Of a DNA stretch of 64,000 nucleotides, positions 57,115-64,000 are shown piece after piece; position 1 is the stretch's first letter; each line of letters opens with the position of its first letter. The notes beneath the pieces are model-generated. The model saw only the letters and a program-made list of their open reading frames with translations. It was not told the DNA's origin and searched no databases. Source of the stretch: Filosporella fistucella (Eukaryota > Ascomycota > Leotiomycetes > Helotiales); assembly GCA_030077755.1 (NCBI GenBank), contig JAQJZZ010000008.1, positions 2,914,001 to 2,978,000 on the forward strand, given 5' to 3'. Both the position numbers and the translations under genes were made by a program.

Positions 57115-57770
57115 GGAGTTGTGGGTTTATATACCCGAGGAAAGTATCGTTCCTTCCTTCTTTTGTGGGGTGGAATGTGGGGGAAGAGGAGGGGGATAGG
57201 GGGAGAGGAGTTTGAGTTCAATTTAGAGTTTAATTTTACGAGGGCCTTTGACTTTGTTTTCAAGAGGGGGGGGAGGGGGTTGACTTAGAATTTGAGTTAC
57301 CTTAGAGTTCAAATTCCAATCTTGTATCTTCACTCTTAATATTGCTTTCCTAAAAACAAGTCCCTCCTTCCCTCGCCTTCAATTTCCCTTGATCTTCCTG
57401 TTCAATTCTTCCCCTAATTCTCTCCTTACTTTTCCTTTCGAACTTTCTGCTTGATTCGTCCGCTTAACTCCGCTCCCCCTAATTCTACCAGTTATTCTTT
57501 GAATCCGTTCCCTTAACTCTTCCCCAAAACCCCCTTTCCCACTACATTTATACCAACAACTACATCGCTGGAATTGGCAGTTGGGAAATGATATCTCTGG
57601 CTAAAAATTGAATTTCACATACCGATATTCACCTATCCTGAGTGAACCCTACCTCTTCTACAGCTCTTGTTCTCTCTGAGCACTTGGTTATCAATCAACA
57701 TAAATCTAGAAAGGATGTCTCCAAATCCTTGGAATTGGTATGTAAGTACGGCTCTTCTATCAATCACACT
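57115..57770. other. intergenic
   Basis: Flank between the hypothetical gene's start and the ADE2 3' end. It contains G-rich and C/T-rich runs around 57.2-57.55 kb. Confidence 0.5.
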
Positions 57771-59694
57771 TCAATACTTCTCAAATCCCACATCTTCTAA
57801 TTTCCCTGCTTTGCCGACAACTTCTTCACCCATGTCAGCAGCGTACTTCTCCAACTTCTTTCTGATAACCTCATCACTGGTGCCAAGGATACGAGCGGCG
57901 AGTAATGCTGCATTAATCTATTTAATGTCAGCTTAATTTGAAAGTCATCGGAAACGCTGTGTGACTTACCGAGTTGTTGATTGCAACAGTGGCCACTGGT
58001 ACTCCCCTTGGCATTTGAACAATGCTCAACAGACTATCCATCCCATCCAAAGTACTTCCCTTGACAGGTACACCAATGACTGGAAGTGGAGTCGAAGCTG
58101 CAATCATTCCTGGAAGATGCGCAGCTCCTCCAGCTGCAGCGATGATTACCTTGAATCCTTGAGAGACAGCTGATGCTGCAAATTCTGTCATACGGAGAGG
58201 AGTACGGTGTGCAGAGGTGATTGTGACGAAAAATGGGATGCCGAGTGTTGTGAGAAGAGCAAGTCCAGGTTTCAGTACTGGTAAATCGGAATCTGAACCC
58301 ATCGTTACCGCAACTAGCGGTTGACCTGAAGGACCAGTGGGGATGGAGACTGCCTTGGATGTTGGTTTTGGGAGCCCTTTGCGTTCAGCGCGAATGCTAT
58401 CGACTGTTGAAATGAGTGGCTGCATAATTTGCTCTCCCTCGGCCATGGATTTTGCGACCAATGTGATGTGGCCGATTTTTCTCGCGGGCTTGGACTCCTT
58501 CCCGTACATATGAAGTGCTGCAGTGGGTACTATCATCCATTAGTGATATTCCCAAGGGACTTTGAACACACTTACTTGCTACTGCACTCTTCATAAGCTC
58601 ATTATGAGCCTCTTTTGAAGCACCACCCAAAATATTGAGCATGATAGTCGCTGGAAACATGGAAGGTATGACCGAATTCGGGAACGAAGGCATTGCCCCT
58701 AGTATCGATAGTAGTTGTGATTTGTATTGCGAGAAGGTCGGGCAGGCTTCAATAGTATAATGTCTACCAAATTGTTAGCACACGAGCTGAGGTCAAGCCC
58801 TGCAGTAACGAACCCAGAGTTATGCGGCCTTGGAGCAATTTCGTTAACGACAAGCTGGCCATCACCCATCAAAAAGAGCTCGACACCAAAAACACCCTTG
58901 CCCCATAAGCTACCAACAGCCTTCCTAGCAAGATCCTGAGCATCTCGTTGTACCTTCTCAGATACACCACGAGCTGGCGCATACACCAATTTACAAATGC
59001 TGTCTTCATGTATGGTTTCAACCGCCGGGTATGCAATTGTCGAGCTTCCATCCTTGGATGTCGCGTCCTCTGTCTTAACAACCATAACAGCCAATTCCAT
59101 CTTGAACTCCGCCCATTTCTCAGCATATAAATCCCTGCCTTTTAGCGCCTGTAAAGCCTCGGGAATATCAGATTCAGACTTGACGGGAAAGTTTCCTCGC
59201 CCGTCATATGCGTCCTTCCTTGCTTTTAGCATGAATGGGAACCCTAACTTGTCACCAAATTCTTTTAGAGATGTCGGTGTAGATGTCAGAGCTTGGGATT
59301 GTGCCACAGATACGCCATTCTTCATCAGATGTTCTTTTTGTAGAAACTTGTCCTGTATCGTTCGCAATGTTCTCCAACTTGGTTGAACCTCCACTTTCCT
59401 CCTCTTCTTCTGTCCCCCTTCAGTGACCTCAACCCCAGTCTCCGCAATCTCCTCCAACACAACTGTATCCACATGCTCAATTTCCACAGTCAGGATATCG
59501 ACTTTCCTAGCTAATTCGCGGATCTTTTCTGCGTCGATGAAGGAGCCGTCGATGTGGGAATGTTTGGCGTTGACTTGTTTCGCAGGAGAATTCGAGGCAT
59601 CGAGGATAACAATCTTGATTCCGAGAGGATTTGCTGCTTCACATAGCATCTGGCCGAGCTGGCCGCCTCCCAGAAGGCCAATTGTGCGGTCCAT
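57771..59694 (-). CDS. ADE2: phosphoribosylaminoimidazole carboxylase (AIR carboxylase)
   Basis: The enzyme converts AIR to CAIR in de novo purine synthesis, in the cytosol. Four exons (59694-58814, 58763-58576, 58529-57970, 57917-57771) give 591 residues, near yeast Ade2 length. The N-terminal ATP-grasp (PurK) part shows [28 protein letters not shown] and [18 protein letters not shown]. The C-terminal PurE part (from ~residue 430) shows [35 protein letters not shown] and [20 protein letters not shown], and the end reads [17 protein letters not shown]. Introns are 40-52 nt. The frame stays open upstream to 59820, but [10 protein letters not shown] matches the family start. In yeast, loss of Ade2 gives red colonies and adenine auxotrophy. 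Confidence 0.96.
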
Positions 59695-60385
59695 GGCGGG
59701 GTAGTATGTCAAGAGTTGATGTTGGCGGGGTAGCTTCCACGGGGAGATGTGCCTATAGTATGTTAGCGAGAATGAAATCGTGAAGGGGAAATAACGAAGC
59801 TGTGGGCTCGCATTGAACAATTGAAAATTCTTACCTTTATAGAAATGGAACAGTATACCTACGATGGCAGGCTCTGGTGGCTGTGAAGATTTGCCCTGTT
59901 AAAACCGAGGTACTAAAAGATAAGATGCTGGATTAAAAAAAAAAAGGTTTCTGCCGAAGGCGGTGTGGTTGAGCTGAATTGAGAGGTTTCACGTGATTTG
60001 AATAGGGGGATCGCCGTATGCAATTATGGCGTAGTTGTCTCGTTGACAAGACGATTAAGTCAATTCTAAAATAAAATTACCCGACTTCAACCATCCTCAC
60101 CGGAGGGTTTTCGACTGGGAGGCTAGAGTTTTGCTGTTTTTGACCAATTTCTTTTGGCTATTTTTGGCACCTTTTTCACGTTGAGTCTGACTTGTACTAG
60201 CATCTGGACTGTTCAATTATTTGGGATTGCGCACGCACAACCCTTCCGTAATTTCCCTTGATGCAGAAGATGTTGTTTTTATGAGCTTGAAGCTTACCAC
60301 GCTCCATCCAGTTATCTCGTTCGGTAGAGTGTTAGGAGGTTCATACAGAATTTATCATAATTATACATCTTACATTTCCTTCCCC
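59695..60385. other. intergenic
   Basis: ADE2 promoter and the 3' flank of the next gene, including an A-run of about a dozen bases at 59935-59946. No gene supported. Confidence 0.5.
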
Positions 60386-62942
60386 TCACCTCTCCGGCCA
60401 AAACCTCGCCTGGATATCTAAGACCATTTCCCACATCTCTTCCAAATCCTTAATATCACTCTCCCACTCGCCACTTTTCCCATTTGCCAACCCCCTCTTC
60501 TTCGACGCTTTCCCCTCATCTCTTCGTTCTTTGAATGACGAACTACGAGATAGATATCTATCAGTCCAGAGATCATCTAGTATTCTGGTGAGAGCATCGA
60601 CCGACGAGAGTGAGTCCTCGGATGTGAAGTGAGGAAGGAGATAGAAATGGACGGCCCCCTGATCGGGACCGAGTTTTGTGAGAGGACCGCGGGTGGAAAG
60701 TGCGGCTTTGATGGAGGACCAGGCTTCGAGGTGTGCCTATTGGTGTTAGTCAAATTCAAGGTTCAATGAGCAATGGCGAAGGAATAAGTACCCTTTCTCT
60801 CGCCCACAGAATTACCAAAGCCTCTAGAACACTTCTCTCCTTCCTCTCAACCGCGTTCCCAATACTTTCTAATAGCCTCCCAAACATACCACCTGCTTCA
60901 CTAACACCATCGTCTCCCTCCCAGCTTTCGGCGTTCAAAGTAGGGATATCCTCACAGATCTCTTCAAATAGGGACAGGGTAGCTCTTGTTCTCACAATAG
61001 CACCCACAATCCAGTCCATTGTCCGTTCTCCGACGTCCTTATGCACGTTTTCTATAACTTCCACGATTTTGTTTTCAGTCTCAGGCTCATCTTGTCCCAT
61101 ATTGCCAAGACTGTTCATTCCTACACCTGCTGCTCCTGTTGCAGTTTTGAGTCCAACGTTAGTGCCTATGCCCACAAGACCTCCTAGAACCATACCCATC
61201 CCCATTCCCGCTACTCCAGAGGCAATTTCAATTCCCAGATTTGCGCCCATTCCTGGGCCAAAATCTTTTTGTGATTGATGTGCCTTATCTTTTCTTTCCT
61301 TCTCCATTCTATCAATTTCATCCTTAGCTCGCTCTCGTACCCCTCCTACTCTCTTGTTTACAAGCCCAGATAGTTTCCGGGGTAGATGAATAGAAGCAAG
61401 TAGGAGAGAGAGGTATCGGAGAGTAGTTTGAAGGTAGAGACGTTCCCGGGTGATATATTTGGATAAGATAGCAGGAGGGAGTTTCTGCTGAGAGGCGAAA
61501 CGATGAAAAGCAGTGTGGGTAGCTAGGTATAGCTTACGGGGAGAAGGACCAGAAGTCTGGAGGTGGGATGTCAAGGACCGAGGAGCGAAAGACTTGGTTG
61601 GAGAAGTGGTAGAGGAAGACCTGGAGTGGACTTGAGGTGTCTGAAAGGTCACGGAACGTTTGCGTGTGAGTGGGGCAGGAGGGGGAGAGGTAGTCGATGG
61701 TTGGGCGACAGCATCATTATAATCTTGCCGGAGTTTGAATTTGAGTTTCAAAGGCTCCGGTTCGAGTGGGATGGGAGGTAGAATCTTTGCGTCGCTTGTG
61801 TTCTCCACGGGCGATTCAATCTTTGCTGGTTGGTTCTCGTCCGGTTCTTGGTCTTGCTCCTGGAGGATGTCTTGAGGGTTGATTGGGCTCACAATTGAAG
61901 GAGTGGCTGGCGGAGATATTTCATTCATGTAATGCGATGGCGAATCAGAATCAATATCTGACACTGTTGGATCTCCTAAAGCAGGAAATTTAATTGGTGA
62001 TTTGGCCATAAGTCGCTCATCCGCCAGAGCCAGAGGGATGACTGTAGCTGAAGTTTTGATAAGTCGCTCATCCGCAAGTGCAAGAGGTATAAATGTTGCT
62101 GTGATTGCGGCTTTTGGTTTAGGCACGGGGACTGGCCTCGGATTTTCGAAAGTTTGAGATGTAATTCGGACCACTTCTGGCTCTGGTACGGCTAGGACAG
62201 AGGTTTCGACGACATTGTCCATCGATGGTCTGCGTAGAATGGATGTCAAAGGAGCCGGTGCTACTGGCGGATCAGCTAATGGTCTAGGACCATTGTTCGA
62301 AAATCCACGTCTCCGGGAGCTTCCCTGAACCAATTCCTCATCGTCTCCAATATCCTCCACCGCGGATGTGTTGAAAGTCTGGGAATTGGAGGTAGGATTG
62401 ACGCTTGCAGATGGCTTATGCTTCGATCTGATCTCATCTGTGGCTTGATTGAGGTTTGCATCAGATCGCGAACGGGTTCGACTTAATGCTGGCTTGGGAC
62501 TGATATTTCTTGGTGGGGTAGGTGGGTTTGGTGGAGATGGAGAGCTTGAGAACGTATTGCTTCGTGGCAGACTCGGTGGTTTTTCGCTCGTATCTGCAGA
62601 GAGGAGTGATGTGGATGCATTTGCAACAAGTGTCTTTCTGAAGTTCAAGGATGGCGCTCTTTTGAGATCTTTTGGGTTCGTGGGTAGGCTCGATACGAAT
62701 GGTCTCGGGGTTTTTGGGGTAATTGGAGAGGGGTTGACAGAAACCTGTGGAGGTTGCTGAGTAACGAGTGAAGGGCGTACTCGAAGGTTCGCCCACTGCA
62801 CAATATTAGCTTTCTATTCGAGATGTAACCAGAATGGAAATAGGTGGAAACTTACTGGTGGTACTTCTACTCTAGGCGCAGTAAATGCAACTCCGGTAGG
62901 AGCTTTAGCTGGTGGTGCCTCGTAAGAAAATCTATTAGACAT
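60386..62942 (-). CDS. conserved fungal protein with a Gly/Met-rich segment (hypothetical)
   Basis: Three exons (62942-62856, 62795-60792, 60736-60386) join to 813 residues. Exon 1 codes MSNRFSYEAPPAKAPTGVAF, intron 1 has GTAAGT, and intron 2 has GTACTT with a GACTAAC branch. Residues 30-400 are Pro/Ser/Thr-rich and disordered and contain a small internal repeat, IPLALADERL, twice about 15 residues apart. From ~440 a helical region begins (LYLATHTAFHRFASQQKLPP and ITRERLYLQTTLRYLSLLLA). A Gly/Met/Ala-rich stretch (~540-596, GMGMGMVLGGLVGIGTNVGL) could insert in or lie on a membrane. The C-terminal exon is helical with a conserved-looking AHLEAWSSIKAALSTRGPLT and VHFYLLPHF. I do not recognise a characterised family. 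Confidence 0.8.
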
Positions 62943-63824
62943 TGTGAATGAAAATTGAAGCACGAAATACTATGTGACTTGATTGAAGATGCATTAAAAA
63001 AATAAGAAAGCAGAAACTGGGAATAAGCTGTACTCGGTACACGGGAAAATTCCACGGGGTACCTGCGACAAAGTGACAGAAGCTTAATGGTACGATTAAG
63101 CCAAAAGTCAGATCAGACAAAAGGGGTCTGAAGCAGTTCGTGTGTTGAAACGTAACGGTCAGAGCTTTCTGAGCTGATGTTTTGAGTTGTATTTAACCGT
63201 TGAGAAGGAATTGAGATCGACTGGACGAGAAGGAAAGAAATTGAAAGATATTCTCTCTATGAGTGGAAGGTAGCAATTGATATGTTTAATAGCATTCTTT
63301 ATCAATTGCATCTATTGATTGAAGGTTCGGGAGAATAGGCTGATGCAATGCAACGTCGCAAGGGTGAGGAGGTCGGGTTCGGCCATTTGGAACCGGTAGA
63401 TCATTATGCAAAAGTCAAGAAAGACGTCACAAATAATAATCCGAAGTCGCACGATCTGATCGGGAGTATCTGTGAGAAGTAAAGAGTTAGAGAACATATG
63501 GCCTCGAGATTCTGCGGACAATGAAGATGTTAGAAGTTGAGGTGAAGTGAGAAGAAGCATAAGGATGGGGCCGTCCCTAGCTTGGTTTGGCTAGCGACTG
63601 CTGATAGCACCAAACGCGCTGAGGCGCGACTTGCGCCCCGACCTTCACTTCTCTATCAATCGTATCGCCGAGGGGACGCATTGTCATCGTGTCTTGTTTA
63701 TACCAATTATGATCGAGCACGCCTATTCTTTGATTCCAATACATCGATTCGTTTTCCTTCCACACCAAGCCGTCTCGAAATCTCCTCAATACCACAACAG
63801 CCCACATCCACTAAAAACGTCCAT
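62943..63824. other. intergenic, divergent promoters
   Basis: Upstream DNA of the minus-strand gene and of the partial plus-strand gene. Short frames on both strands are not convincing. Confidence 0.45.
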
Positions 63825-64000
63825 ATGCCACGAAGTGTCTTGCAGACGCCAAAGTCAAACCTGTTCGAAATTATATCGTATGAAAAGCTGGTTGAAGGCG
63901 TACGATGGAGCGAGTATTGGAACTATCACAGCACAGGCAGTAGCACTACATCGGCTTTAACAGAATCAAGTCACTCAATCGATAATCAAACTTTGAGTTC
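63825..64000 (+). CDS. partial gene running off the right edge (unknown)
   Basis: The ATG at 63825 opens a frame that stays open to the last base of the window, 58 codons. It begins MPRSVLQTPKSNLFEIISYE, continues KLVEGVRWSEYWNYHSTGSS and then turns Ser/Thr-rich. The composition looks like protein and no stop is met, but the piece is too short to assign. The continuation lies outside the window. Confidence 0.45.
   Translation, partial: MPRSVLQTPKSNLFEIISYEKLVEGVRWSEYWNYHSTGSSTTSALTESSHSIDNQTLS

Noticed and set aside
57667..59704. Plus-strand frames opposite ADE2
   Set aside because: Shadows of the ADE2 exons.
1..64000. tRNA, rRNA, CRISPR or transposon genes
   Set aside because: I looked for GTTCGA-type B boxes, rRNA motifs, spaced direct repeats and transposase/integrase motifs and found none that could be supported.

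Overview
The window is nuclear DNA from a filamentous ascomycete (Pezizomycotina), most likely a Leotiomycete. Genes are split by short introns (about 43-200 nt) with GTANGT-type donors and CTAAC/CTGAC-like branch sites. Several families are typical of filamentous ascomycetes (Clr5-ankyrin, 2EXR, DUF6604, DUF2985). The class-level assignment is inference from general resemblance. Exon boundaries below were placed by hand from splice signals, frame and family alignment.

Layout. 3-7.5 kb: a POT/PTR2 peptide transporter and a membrane acyltransferase-3 protein in a gene-poor stretch. 8.8-14 kb: a three-exon small secreted protein, a tentative 92-residue gene and a conserved glycine-rich protein. 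15-21.6 kb: a 1,251-residue Clr5-ankyrin protein and a membrane-anchored O-fucosyltransferase-like protein. 25.5-30.2 kb: a conserved disordered protein behind a long pyrimidine-rich leader, then a six-exon aldo-keto reductase. 31-36 kb: a decayed coiled-coil gene, UTP18 (U3 snoRNP) and a frameshifted 2EXR gene. 37.7-41.5 kb: a second aldo-keto reductase (norsolorinic-acid-reductase type) and two small conserved unknowns. 42.5-49.2 kb is accessory in character: two broken DUF6604 genes in tandem, a four-exon gene encoding only the substrate-binding part of Hsp70, an unrecognised 629-residue protein and a 23-bp minisatellite. 50-53.5 kb: a DUF2985 membrane protein and GINS subunit SLD5. 54.07-54.32 kb: a U6 snRNA gene interrupted by three spliceosomal introns, followed by a 72-74 bp tandem repeat. 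57.8-63 kb: ADE2 (purine synthesis) and a conserved 813-residue unknown. A partial gene runs off the right edge.

No biosynthetic cluster or operon-like unit is evident. Housekeeping genes (UTP18, SLD5, ADE2, U6) alternate with gene-poor and decayed accessory stretches. The strongest candidates for a second look are the three-intron U6 gene and the free-standing Hsp70 substrate-binding-domain gene beside the DUF6604 relics.
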